A program made the position numbers and the translations under genes. The notes under the pieces are model-generated. The model did not search any database and was not told the DNA's origin. It saw only the letters and a list, made by a program, of their open reading frames with translations. From Micromonospora sp. WMMD1128 (GTDB lineage Bacteria > Actinomycetota > Actinomycetes > Mycobacteriales > Micromonosporaceae), in NCBI RefSeq assembly GCF_027497235.1, contig NZ_CP114902.1:4118001-4182000 (forward strand): 64,000 nt of DNA, read 5' to 3'. Of this stretch, positions 28,171-37,405 are shown piece by piece (the first letter of the stretch is position 1; every line of letters begins with the position of its first letter).

Positions 28171-29253
28171 ATGAACCTGGAGATCTGGAACGCGCACGAC
28201 CCGGCCGACGCGGCACGTTGGGCCAGGGTGCACGAGCGCTGGCGGCGCCGGGAGGTCGTCGCGCATCCCGCGTACGTGCGGTTGTTCGGCGACCCGGCCG
28301 GCGCTCCGATGGCCGCGTACGCCCGGACGTCCGCGGGTTTCGTGCTCTACCCGTTCGTGTTGCGTCCGGTGGACGCCCCGCACCTGCGCGAGGCGGGAGC
28401 GGGCTGGCAGGACATCGCGAGCCCGTACGCCGCGAGCAGCGGGGGCCCGTTCCAGGAGGGTGTCTCCGAGGCGGAGGCGAAGGACTTCTGGGCGGCCTTC
28501 GACGAGTGGTGCCGCTCCCGCCGGGTCGTGACGGAGTTCGCCCGGCTGCACGTCTTCGGCGACCGGATCCTGCCGTACCCCGGGCAGGTGCGCCCCAGGC
28601 TGCCGAACGTGCTGCGCGACCTACGCGTCCCGGCCGACGTCAGGTGGCGGGAGTTCGAGCACAAGGTCCGCAAGAACGTGAACAAGGCCCGCCGGAGCGG
28701 GGTCGTCGTGGAGGCCGACCCGACCGGTGCCCGCCTGGACGACTTCCTGGCCGTCTATTCGGCCACCATGGACCGGCGCGGGGCCGAGGAGACGTACCAC
28801 TTCTCCCGGGCCTTCCTCGAGGCCGTCATCCGCGAGCTGACCGGTCAGTTCGTCTTCTTCCACGCCCTCCACGAGGGACGCGTCGTCTCGTCGGAGCTCG
28901 CCCTGCTCTCCGCGGACCACATCTGGTCGTTCCTCGGTGGCACCGACGAGCGCGCCTTCGCGCTGCGCCCCAACGACCTGCTCAAGGTCGAGATGTTCGA
29001 CTGGGCGGAGCGCCACGGACGGATCGGCTGCCTCCTCGGCGGCGGCTACCGGCCGGACGACGGCATCTTCCGCTACAAGCGTTCCTTCGCCCCGGACACG
29101 CTCCTGACCTACTGCACCGGCAGCCGGGTGCTGAACGAGCCGGCCTACGACGCGCTCACCGCCGCCCATCACCGGGAGGGCGTGCGGCGCGACCCGGGCT
29201 GGCAGCCGGACCCGACGTTCTTCCCCGCCTACCGGGCGCCGCTGCCTGACTAG
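28171..29253 (+). CDS. FemAB/GNAT-like acyl- or aminoacyl-transferase
   Basis: 360 residues from the ATG at 28171, 16 bp after the aminotransferase. The C-terminal half has the Acetyltransf_6/FemAB-type signature (KVRKNVNKARRSGVVVEAD near 167-185, then the second GNAT core FFHALHEGRVVSSELALL and GCLLGGGYRPDDGIFRYKRSF). FemAB relatives use aminoacyl-tRNA or acyl donors; in polysaccharide loci their substrate is generally unknown. Together with the upstream aminotransferase, N-acylation of an amino sugar is the simplest idea. Confidence 0.78.
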   Translation: MNLEIWNAHDPADAARWARVHERWRRREVVAHPAYVRLFGDPAGAPMAAYARTSAGFVLYPFVLRPVDAPHLREAGAGWQDIASPYAASSGGPFQEGVSEAEAKDFWAAFDEWCRSRRVVTEFARLHVFGDRILPYPGQVRPRLPNVLRDLRVPADVRWREFEHKVRKNVNKARRSGVVVEADPTGARLDDFLAVYSATMDRRGAEETYHFSRAFLEAVIRELTGQFVFFHALHEGRVVSSELALLSADHIWSFLGGTDERAFALRPNDLLKVEMFDWAERHGRIGCLLGGGYRPDDGIFRYKRSFAPDTLLTYCTGSRVLNEPAYDALTAAHHREGVRRDPGWQPDPTFFPAYRAPLPD

Positions 29254-29380
29254 CCCGACCGACGCGTGGTTCGCGAAAGCAGGCACGGCCGCGCCTTGCC
29301 CCTGATAGAACCATTATGAGCGAGATATCCGGTTACTTCGGCGCCGCCGGCGCCCCGACCGCCGCATGCGAGGAGTTCCC

Positions 29381-30010
29381 GTGAAGAGGACCGCGCCGGC
29401 CAAGCGCATGATCGACATCCTTGGATCTGTGGCGTTACTCGTCCTCCTCAGCCCGCTCCTGACCGTCATCGCGCTCGCGATCCTGGTGACCTCAGGCCGG
29501 CCCGTCTTCTTCCGCCAGGTGCGCCCGGGCCTGCACGGCCAGCCGTTCACCCTGGTGAAGTTCCGCACCATGCGGGAGCCCCGGGCCGGGGAGCACGCCT
29601 GGTACACCGACGACGTGCGCTCCACCCGACTCGGCCGCTTCCTCCGCCGCACCAGCCTCGACGAACTGCCGGAGCTGGCGTTGGTGGTCACCGGGCGGAT
29701 GAGCCTGGTCGGTCCACGCCCCCTGGTCATGGAATATCTGCCCCGGTACAGCCCTCGGCACGCCCGCCGCCACGAGGTGCGCCCCGGCATCACGGGCCTG
29801 GCCCAGGTCCACGGCCGACGTGCGTTGACCTTCGGTCAGCGACTCGACCTGGACGTGCACTACGTCGATAACCACTCGGTCCGGATGGATCTCGGGATCC
29901 TGCTGCGCACCCTCGCCCAACCGTTCCAGCGCGGTGAGATCGTCGGGCAGCGGCCCGAGGACGCCGACGACGTCGGCCTGGTGCCACCGGTGCTGGAGCG
30001 GGCGCGGTGA
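29381..30010 (+). CDS. Initiating phosphosugar transferase (PglC/WcaJ family)
   Basis: 209 residues from the GTG at 29381, chosen because GAGGAG lies 5 bp upstream; an in-frame ATG at 29366 would put the ribosome site inside the gene. It is the minimal catalytic unit: one N-terminal re-entrant helix (MIDILGSVALLVLLSPLLTV), then FFRQVRPGLHGQPFTLVKFRTM, the Asp-Glu catalytic region RTSLDELPEL and VGPRPL. It transfers a phosphosugar from a UDP-sugar to undecaprenyl phosphate at the membrane, starting repeat-unit assembly. The next gene begins in its last codon (GTGA). Confidence 0.92.
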   Translation: MKRTAPAKRMIDILGSVALLVLLSPLLTVIALAILVTSGRPVFFRQVRPGLHGQPFTLVKFRTMREPRAGEHAWYTDDVRSTRLGRFLRRTSLDELPELALVVTGRMSLVGPRPLVMEYLPRYSPRHARRHEVRPGITGLAQVHGRRALTFGQRLDLDVHYVDNHSVRMDLGILLRTLAQPFQRGEIVGQRPEDADDVGLVPPVLERAR

Positions 30011-31143
30011 CATCCACTCCGCGCTGGGAGGTCGGTTCGGTCTTCCCGTTCCTGGTGCCACCGGGCGAGCCCGCCCCGCCCGGGCCCGGCACCCGGCTGT
30101 ACGGCTCCGGACGGCAAGCTCTGCGCGCACTCGTGACGCACGGACGCCGCACCCTCGGCTGGCGCACGTTGCACATGCCCGCCTACTACTGCCCGGAAGT
30201 GGTGGACAGCGTGCGGGACCTCATTCCCGTACGACGTTACGACGCCGGGCCGTTCGGACCGCCGGCGGCGCCCCGGGCCGAGGCCGACGAGGTGGTGCTG
30301 ACCGTGTCGTACTTCGGCGCGCCCCCGGACCTGCCCGACACTGACGCAGATTTGATCGTCGACGTCACCCACGATCCGGTCGCGCCCTGGCTCGGCGAGG
30401 TGACGGCCCGGGCGGACTTCGTCTTCGCCTCGCTGCGCAAGACCCTGCCGCTGCCTGACGGCGGCGCGGTGTGGGCCGGCCGCGCAGCCGAGCTGCCCCC
30501 GGCGCTGCCGCCCACGGAGGAACACCTCGCCACCGTGAGCCGCACCCTGTCCGCCATGTGCCTCAAGGCGGCCTACCTCGACGGCATCCCCCTGGACAAG
30601 GCCGACTACCTGGCACTCTTCGCCGAAGGCGAGGCCGGACTCCGCGCCACCCGGATCAGCGGCATCTCCGACTACTCGCGACACCTGCTCGCCGTGCTGC
30701 CGCAGGACGAGATGCGCCGGCGAAGGCTGATCAACGGGGAACGGCTCTCGGCCGGGCTCCGCGACGTGCCGGGGCTGGTCGCGCACCAGCGAAGCTTCGG
30801 CGTCCTGCTCGAATTCGCCGATGCTGCGCTCCGGGACCGGGTACGGGCCGACCTGATCGCCCACCACGTCTACCCGGCGATGCTCTGGACCCTGCCGCCG
30901 GAGGAGACGCCCGAATCTCAGGTGGCGCTCTCCCGCCGGTTGCTCTATCTGCACACCGACATCCGGTGGGACACGGCCGACATGGATCGGGTGGTCCATC
31001 GCGTCCGCGCCGGCTGCACGCCCGGCCCCACGTCCGCACCCGGACCGGCCCGACCAGTTCCGCGCCGACCGCCGCCTCGGGCTGGGGACTCCGGCCTCGG
31101 GACAACCACCGACCCGCTTCCTCCGTCGGTGTCCACGCGCTGA
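30007..31143 (+). CDS. Divergent PLP fold-type-I protein (DegT-like)
   Basis: 378 residues from the GTG overlapping the sugar-transferase stop. Overall similarity to aminotransferases is low, but GSGRQALRAL (about 36-45), VDVTHDP (aspartate expected near the pyridine nitrogen) and FASLRKTLPLPDGG (candidate PLP lysine about 145) follow the type-I fold order. The last ~40 residues are Pro-rich and probably disordered. Function unknown; position inside a polysaccharide operon suggests a sugar- or acyl-modifying PLP enzyme, or a protein that has lost catalysis. Confidence 0.72.
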   Translation: MTSTPRWEVGSVFPFLVPPGEPAPPGPGTRLYGSGRQALRALVTHGRRTLGWRTLHMPAYYCPEVVDSVRDLIPVRRYDAGPFGPPAAPRAEADEVVLTVSYFGAPPDLPDTDADLIVDVTHDPVAPWLGEVTARADFVFASLRKTLPLPDGGAVWAGRAAELPPALPPTEEHLATVSRTLSAMCLKAAYLDGIPLDKADYLALFAEGEAGLRATRISGISDYSRHLLAVLPQDEMRRRRLINGERLSAGLRDVPGLVAHQRSFGVLLEFADAALRDRVRADLIAHHVYPAMLWTLPPEETPESQVALSRRLLYLHTDIRWDTADMDRVVHRVRAGCTPGPTSAPGPARPVPRRPPPRAGDSGLGTTTDPLPPSVSTR

Positions 31144-31155
31144 CCAACCGACGGG

Positions 31156-32610
31156 ATGTTTGAGACGATGACGACGACTTCGCCCGTGCGGGTGGCTTCT
31201 CAGGTCGGACCCGATGGGCCAGGAAATGCACCTCTCCGGCCCCGTCCGGTGCGAACCGGGCGGGTCAGCCTGCTGCCCCTGTGGGTCGCGAGCGCTTGGA
31301 TGCTCGGCACCTTCGGTGCCTTCTGGCTGGGCCCGATGGCGCACCTGGTGGAGAACCCGGGGAAGCTCTGCGCGTTCGTGTTCTCCGCCACGGGCGCGTT
31401 CGCGGTGGGGTACCTGGCGTGTACGCGACGCGCGGCCGCGGAGGGCATGCCCGCACCCGACTCGCCCCGCATGCGCACGGTCCACCGCCTCGTCATCCTC
31501 GGCGCGATCCACTACGGCGCACTGGGTGTCGCCTATCTGCGCGAGTATGGAGCGACCGGACCGGGCAGCATCCTGGCCAGCCTCCAGGAGCCGGCCACCG
31601 CCTACGCGAACAAGTTCCAGATCTACGATGTGCAGCAGACGACCGGCGGGGCCAACCCCGCCGTGCAGGTGCTGACGCTGCTCGCGGTGTTCTCCACCGC
31701 GCTGGTTCCCCTCCTCGTGCTGTACTGGCGCGAGCTGTCCGTCGCGGCGCGAACGGCCGGGATCACCGGGATCGCCCTGTACAGCGTCTTCTTCCTCTAC
31801 ATCGGCACCCTCAAGGGCCTCGGTGACTTCGCGATCATGGCGGCGGCCGGTCTGCTCCTCGCGTCCGGTCGCCGTCGGGCCGGGCACGCGACCGGCAGCC
31901 GGCTGACCAGAAAGAGGATTTTGACCATCGTCCTGTTCGGGCTCTTCTGCTGGTACCTGATCAACACGCAGGCGGACCGGACAGACCTCTTCGGCACCAC
32001 CGACAAGGCGCGGCCGAACGCGACCGTCGAGCAGGTCCTCGGACCGCACCTGGCGACCGGGGTGACGGCGATGGTCCTCTATCCGACACACGGCTACCTC
32101 GGGCTGGCCTACAACCTGGACACCCCGTTCGAGTGGTCCCGGGGTCTCGGCAGCACGGTCGCCATCTCGTCCTACGCCGCCCAGTACCTGAACGTCGACC
32201 CCGGCGAACACCCGTCGTATCTCGAACGGACTGAGGCGCGAACCGGCTGGCCGGCGGACCTGTACTGGGCCACCGTCTACCCGTGGCTGGCGTCCGACCT
32301 CTCGTTCCCGGGCACGGTGGGCCTCATGGCGTTGGTGGGCTGGGTATTCGCCCGGACGTGGCGGGAGGCCACCGTGCAGAAGCGGGTCCTGCCCGGCGTC
32401 ATCTTCACGCAGCTGTGCATCCTGATCGCCTACATACCGGCGAACAACGCGCTGGGCACCCGCCCCGCCCTGATCGGCCTGGCCACGCTGTTCGCCTGCT
32501 ACCTCGGCACCGGCGTCGTCAGGTGGCACCGACGGTTGCAGCAGGCGTACGCGCCGGTCCGGCCGGCGCTGCCACGGCCGCTCATCCGCGGGGGGGACGC
32601 GCACCGGTGA
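31156..32610 (+). CDS. Polytopic membrane protein, O-antigen-polymerase (Wzy)-like
   Basis: 484 residues; an ATG at 31168 is an equally good start. About 10 hydrophobic helices are visible (for example LLPLWVASAWMLGTFGAFWL, VLTLLAVFSTALVPLLVLYW, ILTIVLFGLFCWYLI) and a large loop around residues 270-370. No motif is strict in Wzy proteins, so the call rests on topology and on its place between an initiating transferase and glycosyltransferases, in a locus that also has a flippase. It would polymerise lipid-linked repeat units on the outer face of the membrane. Confidence 0.68.
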   Translation: MFETMTTTSPVRVASQVGPDGPGNAPLRPRPVRTGRVSLLPLWVASAWMLGTFGAFWLGPMAHLVENPGKLCAFVFSATGAFAVGYLACTRRAAAEGMPAPDSPRMRTVHRLVILGAIHYGALGVAYLREYGATGPGSILASLQEPATAYANKFQIYDVQQTTGGANPAVQVLTLLAVFSTALVPLLVLYWRELSVAARTAGITGIALYSVFFLYIGTLKGLGDFAIMAAAGLLLASGRRRAGHATGSRLTRKRILTIVLFGLFCWYLINTQADRTDLFGTTDKARPNATVEQVLGPHLATGVTAMVLYPTHGYLGLAYNLDTPFEWSRGLGSTVAISSYAAQYLNVDPGEHPSYLERTEARTGWPADLYWATVYPWLASDLSFPGTVGLMALVGWVFARTWREATVQKRVLPGVIFTQLCILIAYIPANNALGTRPALIGLATLFACYLGTGVVRWHRRLQQAYAPVRPALPRPLIRGGDAHR

Positions 32611-33832
32611 CGGCGGTCGGTCCCCCGCCCGGCGTCTCCCCGGGAAACCCGGCGAGCCCGGCGAGGAACTGGCGCAACCGCGCTCCCTGCGCCGCCGGCC
32701 CCCGCTCCCGCCGGGCGAACGTCGCCCCGGCCGTGCCGCGCTCGCGCCGTTCGTCGGCGTCGAGCGCCAGCGCCCGGGCCAGCGCCTCCCGTAGGCCGGC
32801 GCCGTCATCCGTCTCGGCGAACATCAGGTGGCGCTCGTAGTCCGCCGGTATGCCGGGCAGCCGCGTCGTCACCACCGGAACACCGGCGGCGAGATATTCC
32901 AGCAGCTTCGACGGGAACGAGTACCGCACGAAGCCCTGCGCCACCGGGCGTGGGTTCACCAACACCGCGGCCCGGGCCAGCCGGGAGGCCAGTTCTTTCC
33001 GGCCGATCAACTGGGGCGGACGGACACGCGGATCGCGGGTGGCCTGGGCGCATAGCTCATCGGCCAGCTCGCCCCGGCCGAACAGGGCCAGCCGCAGGTC
33101 CGGATCGGGCAGTTCCTGGAACGCGCGCACGAGGCGGTCGACCCCGTACGCGCGGGTCAGGCCACCGGCGTAGACGATCTCGCGAAACGGCGTCTCGTCG
33201 CCGACGGTGGGCGTGGCGGGCAGCGGGTCACAGATGCCCTCCATCACCAGGCAGGGCAGCCCGGGGGCGAAATCGTCCGCCAGCGGCCGGGTCAGCGCGA
33301 CGACACCGGAGCATCGGCGCAGCGCAGCACGCACCAGCGCGACGTCGATCCGACGAAGCAGCCGGACGAACGCCCCGTCGGTGGCCAGTGCGACTCCGGG
33401 CGGGTCGGTGAGCACCGGTACGACGTGGACTCCGCGGCGCCGCGCGACGAACGCCCCGCACCAGAGGAACGGCGCGTGAACGCCGTGGATCAGCAGCACG
33501 TCGCTGTCGGCCCGTTCGGGTCGGGCCCGCATCGCCGCCACGAAGCGGGTGAGGTGCTTCAGGCCGAGCAGGTTGACGAAGCCGAGAAGCTGTCCGTCCA
33601 CATCGTCGAAGCGGAACCGCGCACGTCGGAACACGACCCGGCGGTTCCGCGGGTAGGTGGACACCGGCGCGGCAGACACCAGGCGGACCTGGCAGCCGGC
33701 GGCGCGCAGGCTCCGGACGAGGGCCCAGGCGAAGGTGTGCGTCTGGACCGACATGATCTCGTCCGTCGCCATGATCTCCCGCAGGACGGGGTCCGGCACG
33801 GTGAAGCCGAGCAGCGTCACCCGCAGGGCCAT
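32582..33832 (-). CDS. GT4-type glycosyltransferase
   Basis: 416 residues from the ATG at 33832. GT-B architecture: N-terminal domain (MALRVTLLGFTVPDPVLREI), a central linker IVYAGGLTRAYGVDRLVRAF that opens the donor domain at about 215, and a C-terminal FVRYSFPSKLLEYLAAGVPVVTT typical of nucleotide-sugar binding. The upstream glycosyltransferase stop is 1 bp away (TGACATG), so both are in one operon. Its 3' end overlaps the convergent wzy-like gene by 29 bp. Sugar specificity cannot be told. Confidence 0.87.
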   Translation of the reverse strand: MALRVTLLGFTVPDPVLREIMATDEIMSVQTHTFAWALVRSLRAAGCQVRLVSAAPVSTYPRNRRVVFRRARFRFDDVDGQLLGFVNLLGLKHLTRFVAAMRARPERADSDVLLIHGVHAPFLWCGAFVARRRGVHVVPVLTDPPGVALATDGAFVRLLRRIDVALVRAALRRCSGVVALTRPLADDFAPGLPCLVMEGICDPLPATPTVGDETPFREIVYAGGLTRAYGVDRLVRAFQELPDPDLRLALFGRGELADELCAQATRDPRVRPPQLIGRKELASRLARAAVLVNPRPVAQGFVRYSFPSKLLEYLAAGVPVVTTRLPGIPADYERHLMFAETDDGAGLREALARALALDADERRERGTAGATFARRERGPAAQGARLRQFLAGLAGFPGETPGGGPTAVTGARPPRG

Positions 33833-33833
33833 G

Positions 33834-34982
33834 TCAGCTCTCCAGGATCCGTCGGTAGGTCGCGTCGAGCGTGGTGAGCATCGTGTCCAGGCTGTAGTTC
33901 TCGCGAACCACTTTCTCGCCGATCGCGGCCAGGTAGGCCCGCTCGGCCGGATCGGCGAGCAGCGCCGCGAGCGCGGCGGCCAGTTCGTCGGGAGCGTCCG
34001 GCGGCACCAGCCGGCCACCGCCGAGGCGCAGCACCTCGGTGTTGCCACCGACCGCCGTCGCCACCACCGGCAGGCCGTACGCCATCGCCTCGAGCAGGGC
34101 GTTGGAAAGGTTCTCGTGCAGGGTCGGGAACACGAACAGATCGGCGGCGGAGAGTAGGTCCGGCACGTCGTCACGAGTCCCGAGCATGCGCAGGTCGAGC
34201 CCCGCGACGGCGCGCAGTTCGGCTTCGATCTCCGGGCGGTCGGGGCCGTCGCCGGCGACCAGGAGCACCGGACGCGGACCGCCCGATAGCCGGCGCAACG
34301 CCTCGGCGAGCGACCGAAAACCTTTCTCCCAGGTCAGCCGACTGACCGTGATCATCACGGTGGCGTCGGGCGGAAGACCGAGAGCCTTCCGCGTACGTTC
34401 CCGCGCGGCGTGCGGCCGCGACGGCACCGGGACGCCGTTCGGGATCACCCCCACGAAGCGTTCACCGACGGCACGGATGAAGGGACGCGCGGCAGCGTAC
34501 TCGCAGACGGTGGCGACGTGCGTGGCCGCCCGCAACGTGAAGGGCTCGGCGACGCCCACCAGGAGCCGGCGCCTCCAGGTCGGCGGGCCGGTGAGATCTC
34601 GGACTGTGCCGTGCACGCTCACGAGCACGCGCGGCACACCGGCGAGCCGGGCGGCCAGCACCCCGTGGAAACCCTCGTTCTGCAGTCCGCGGACGTGGAT
34701 CAGGTCGGGTCGCACCTGGCGGAGCATGGCGACCCAGTCGCGGAGGAGCCGTGGGTTGAGGCCGCCGTTCGCCCCTGGCTGATGCATCCGCACGAACTCG
34801 TACCGCTGACTCAGATGGGATGCCAGCACTCGCTCCAGTGTGGTCCGCGGACCGTTGGCGCCGATCCGGCCGGCGAAGTGCGCCACCACGACCGGTGGGC
34901 CGGACCGGTCGCGCCTCCTGATGCGGTCCATCGCCATCCTCCGAAACAATCGCGGCAGGCTTCCCAGCAATCGGTCAGCCAT
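33834..34982 (-). CDS. GT4-type glycosyltransferase
   Basis: 382 residues. Clear GT4 features: NGPRTTLERVLASHL and HVRGLQNEGFHGVLAARLAG in the acceptor domain, VIPNGVPVPSRPHA and TVSRLTWEKGFRSLAEAL at the start of the donor domain, and FVFPTLHENLSNALLEAMAYGLPVVA with the conserved E-x7-E glutamates. Expected to add one sugar to the lipid-linked repeat unit on the cytoplasmic side. First gene of a two-gene leftward unit; it diverges from the next glycosyltransferase with 41 bp between starts. Confidence 0.9.
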   Translation of the reverse strand: MADRLLGSLPRLFRRMAMDRIRRRDRSGPPVVVAHFAGRIGANGPRTTLERVLASHLSQRYEFVRMHQPGANGGLNPRLLRDWVAMLRQVRPDLIHVRGLQNEGFHGVLAARLAGVPRVLVSVHGTVRDLTGPPTWRRRLLVGVAEPFTLRAATHVATVCEYAAARPFIRAVGERFVGVIPNGVPVPSRPHAARERTRKALGLPPDATVMITVSRLTWEKGFRSLAEALRRLSGGPRPVLLVAGDGPDRPEIEAELRAVAGLDLRMLGTRDDVPDLLSAADLFVFPTLHENLSNALLEAMAYGLPVVATAVGGNTEVLRLGGGRLVPPDAPDELAAALAALLADPAERAYLAAIGEKVVRENYSLDTMLTTLDATYRRILES

Positions 34983-35023
34983 CAGAAAGTCACGTATAGT
35001 ACTAACGACTTTACGGATGATCG
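34983..35023. promoter_or_regulatory. Short divergent promoter region between two glycosyltransferase genes
   Basis: 41 bp that are AT-rich for this genome. TATAGT (34995-35000) is a reasonable -10 hexamer on the plus strand and the flanking AGTACT is palindromic, so one small region may drive both directions. No convincing -35 element was found. Confidence 0.35.
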
Positions 35024-36331
35024 GTGATGAATGTGGACACTAGGTCTGGCCGCAAATCGGGACCGGTGCGGACTTTCCTCGACGCGGACCAGAGCGGCGA
35101 GACGGGCCGCACCGCGGTGGCTCTGGCCGCCTACCGTTTCCCGCATGGCGACGCGCCGTCGAACCGGCTGCTCCAACTGGCTCGATCAGCCACCCCTGTC
35201 GGCGGCACGACCGTGGTGGTCAACGACTGGCCACCGGACGGGACGCTGCCGCCCACCACGCCCGATCTGCCGGCAGACGTCCGCCTGATCAACCTCCTAC
35301 CTACCGGTGGCGGCCGCTGGCGGCGTTGGTGGCGGCGGCGCACCCGGTCCCGGCGGATGCTTCGGGCGCTCCGGGCGGCCGGAATCTCGCCCCGCCACGT
35401 CGACGCCGTCCACCTCCCGCTGGGCCTGTGGGACCTGGCCACCTGGGCCGTGCTGCGGGCCGGCCTGCGCTGCCCGATCACCGTCGACGTGACGGAACGC
35501 CACGATCCGGCACAGTTCGCCGGCGGTCGCCTGGGGCCGGGCTTCCTGCGGCACCGGTGGGCGTTCTTCCTGGCTGGCCGCCTGGCGGATCGGGTGATCG
35601 CCATCACGCACGCCCTGGAGCGGCATTTCGTCCGGGCCGGCCGGGCGACCCTCGTCGTGCCACCACAGATCGACGTCACCGCGTTCGCCGAGCCACGCCC
35701 GGCGTCCCTCGACAGCGGGCTACGACTGCTCTACGCGGGCTCGCCGACCAAGAAGGACCAGCTTGGCGTCGTCATCGCCGGCATCCTGTCGCTGCCACCT
35801 GGCCCACGTGCCCGGATCCACCTGGTGATCGCCGGCATGACCAGGGCGACAGCCGTCCGGACCAGCGACCTCACCGCGGAACACCTCGACGAGATCGGCG
35901 ACGGGATCACGTTTCTCGGCCGGGTGTCCCGGGACGACGTGCTGGCCGAGCTGAGCCGCTCACACTTCTCCGTCCTGGTCCGCCCGCCGGCGGGCTACGC
36001 CCAGTTCGGGTTCCCCTCCAAGGTGCCGGAGAGCCTCGCCGCCGGATGCCCGGTCCTGCTCAACCACACGAGCGACCTCGCGCGCCACGTCGTCGACGGC
36101 GATGAGGGCATCGTTCTCGGCGGCTGCGAGGCCGGTGACGTCCGAGCCGGCCTCGAGCGCGCGCTCCAGCTCGACGACCCCGGCTGGCAGCGAATGAGCG
36201 CCGCCGCGCGGCGGCGCGCCGACGACTTCGACTACCGGCGCTGGCGGCCGGCGGTGAGTTCGTTCGTGATCGGGGACCCGGCACAGTCGGTCGACGCGCC
36301 GCCGGTCGATCGCCGGCTGAGCCGGAGCTGA
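35024..36331 (+). CDS. Glycosyltransferase (GT-B fold)
   Basis: 435 residues from the GTG at 35024; the ATG directly after it (35027) is equally possible, and no strong ribosome site is visible. The donor half contains LRLLYAGSPTKKDQLGVVIAG, ITFLGRVSRDDVLAELSRS, SHFSVLVRPP and GFPSKVPESLAAGCPVL, as in GT4-type enzymes; the N-terminal half (RLLQLARSATPVGGTTVVVND, WRRWWRRRTRSRRMLRALR) is less typical and basic. It stands alone, convergent with the epimerase gene. Confidence 0.83.
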   Translation: MMNVDTRSGRKSGPVRTFLDADQSGETGRTAVALAAYRFPHGDAPSNRLLQLARSATPVGGTTVVVNDWPPDGTLPPTTPDLPADVRLINLLPTGGGRWRRWWRRRTRSRRMLRALRAAGISPRHVDAVHLPLGLWDLATWAVLRAGLRCPITVDVTERHDPAQFAGGRLGPGFLRHRWAFFLAGRLADRVIAITHALERHFVRAGRATLVVPPQIDVTAFAEPRPASLDSGLRLLYAGSPTKKDQLGVVIAGILSLPPGPRARIHLVIAGMTRATAVRTSDLTAEHLDEIGDGITFLGRVSRDDVLAELSRSHFSVLVRPPAGYAQFGFPSKVPESLAAGCPVLLNHTSDLARHVVDGDEGIVLGGCEAGDVRAGLERALQLDDPGWQRMSAAARRRADDFDYRRWRPAVSSFVIGDPAQSVDAPPVDRRLSRS

Positions 36332-36345
36332 CCGCATCCGGGGCA

Positions 36346-37296
36346 TCAGCCCAACGGCTGCTTGACGACATTGGTCTGGAACCACTCCGCCGTCTCCCGC
36401 AACCCCTCCTTGAGCGGAACGGGACGCACCTGCGGAAAAAGCTCCCGCAGGACCCGGTTGTCCGCCTCGGAGTGCCGCACGTCGCCGGCCCGTGGGGCCT
36501 GGTGCCGGCGGACGATCCGCCGCCCGACGATCTGCTCCAGCTCGGCCACGACCGTCAGCAGGTCCACCCGGACGCCGAACGCGAGGTTGACCGGGTGCGG
36601 ATGCGACACCCGACGCCGCACCGCGTCCAACAGAATCGCGCAGACACCCCGGACGTGGGTGAAGTCGCGGGACTGCCGTCCGTCGCCGTAGATCTCGATC
36701 GGCTCGTCGCGCAGGGCCGCGTGGACGAAACGCGGCACCACCGCCGCGTAGGCGTGGTCGTGCCGTTGTCGGGGTCCATACACGTTGAAGAAGCGGAACG
36801 CCAGCGTGGGCAGACCGTAGGAAACCTGGTGGGCGATGGCGTACGCCTCGGTCGCCAACTTGCTCACCGCGTACGGACTCAGCGGGCCGGTCCAGGTCAG
36901 TTCGGGCTTCGGCAGCGTCGGGTTGGCGCCGTAGACGGAGGACGACGAGGCCACCACCACGTGACCCACGCCATGATGTCGCGCCGCCTCCAACACTCGA
37001 AGGGTGCCGGTGGCGTTCGCGTGGTGGGAGCTCACCGGATCCCGCAACGACCGTGGCACGCTGGGCAGCGCCGCGAGGTGAACGATCGCGTCACATCCGC
37101 GGACGGCGTCGTCGAGCACCTGATCGTCCAGGATCGACCCGGGAACAACTCGTACGTCGAGCCCGTCCAGATTGCTCATCGTGCCGGTCGCGAGGTCGTC
37201 CAGGATCCGGAGATCCGCGACGGCCGGATCGCCGACCGCGAGGCGGGCGAGGTTGGAGCCGATGAATCCCGCTCCTCCGGTGATGAGCAGTCGCAC
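36346..37296 (-). CDS. NAD-dependent UDP-sugar epimerase (UDP-glucose 4-epimerase-like)
   Basis: 316 residues from the GTG at 37296, preceded by AGGAGG. Extended SDR: GGAGFIGSNLA (about 6-16), HLAALPSVPRS, SSSSVYG and the catalytic Tyr-x3-Lys in SPYAVSKLATE, followed by FNVYGPRQ. Short-form GalE/WbpP-like length. Likely makes the C4 epimer of UDP-glucose or UDP-GlcNAc for one of the neighbouring glycosyltransferases. Confidence 0.9.
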   Translation of the reverse strand: MRLLITGGAGFIGSNLARLAVGDPAVADLRILDDLATGTMSNLDGLDVRVVPGSILDDQVLDDAVRGCDAIVHLAALPSVPRSLRDPVSSHHANATGTLRVLEAARHHGVGHVVVASSSSVYGANPTLPKPELTWTGPLSPYAVSKLATEAYAIAHQVSYGLPTLAFRFFNVYGPRQRHDHAYAAVVPRFVHAALRDEPIEIYGDGRQSRDFTHVRGVCAILLDAVRRRVSHPHPVNLAFGVRVDLLTVVAELEQIVGRRIVRRHQAPRAGDVRHSEADNRVLRELFPQVRPVPLKEGLRETAEWFQTNVVKQPLG

Positions 37297-37405
37297 GAGC
37301 AGCCTCCTGAGCAGGGTCGGTACACCAGCCCAACGACCGGAGGCGGCAATCGTCGCGGATACTGTCAATTACCCCAAAAAGGTCAACTGTCTGGAGCGTG
37401 GGGGG

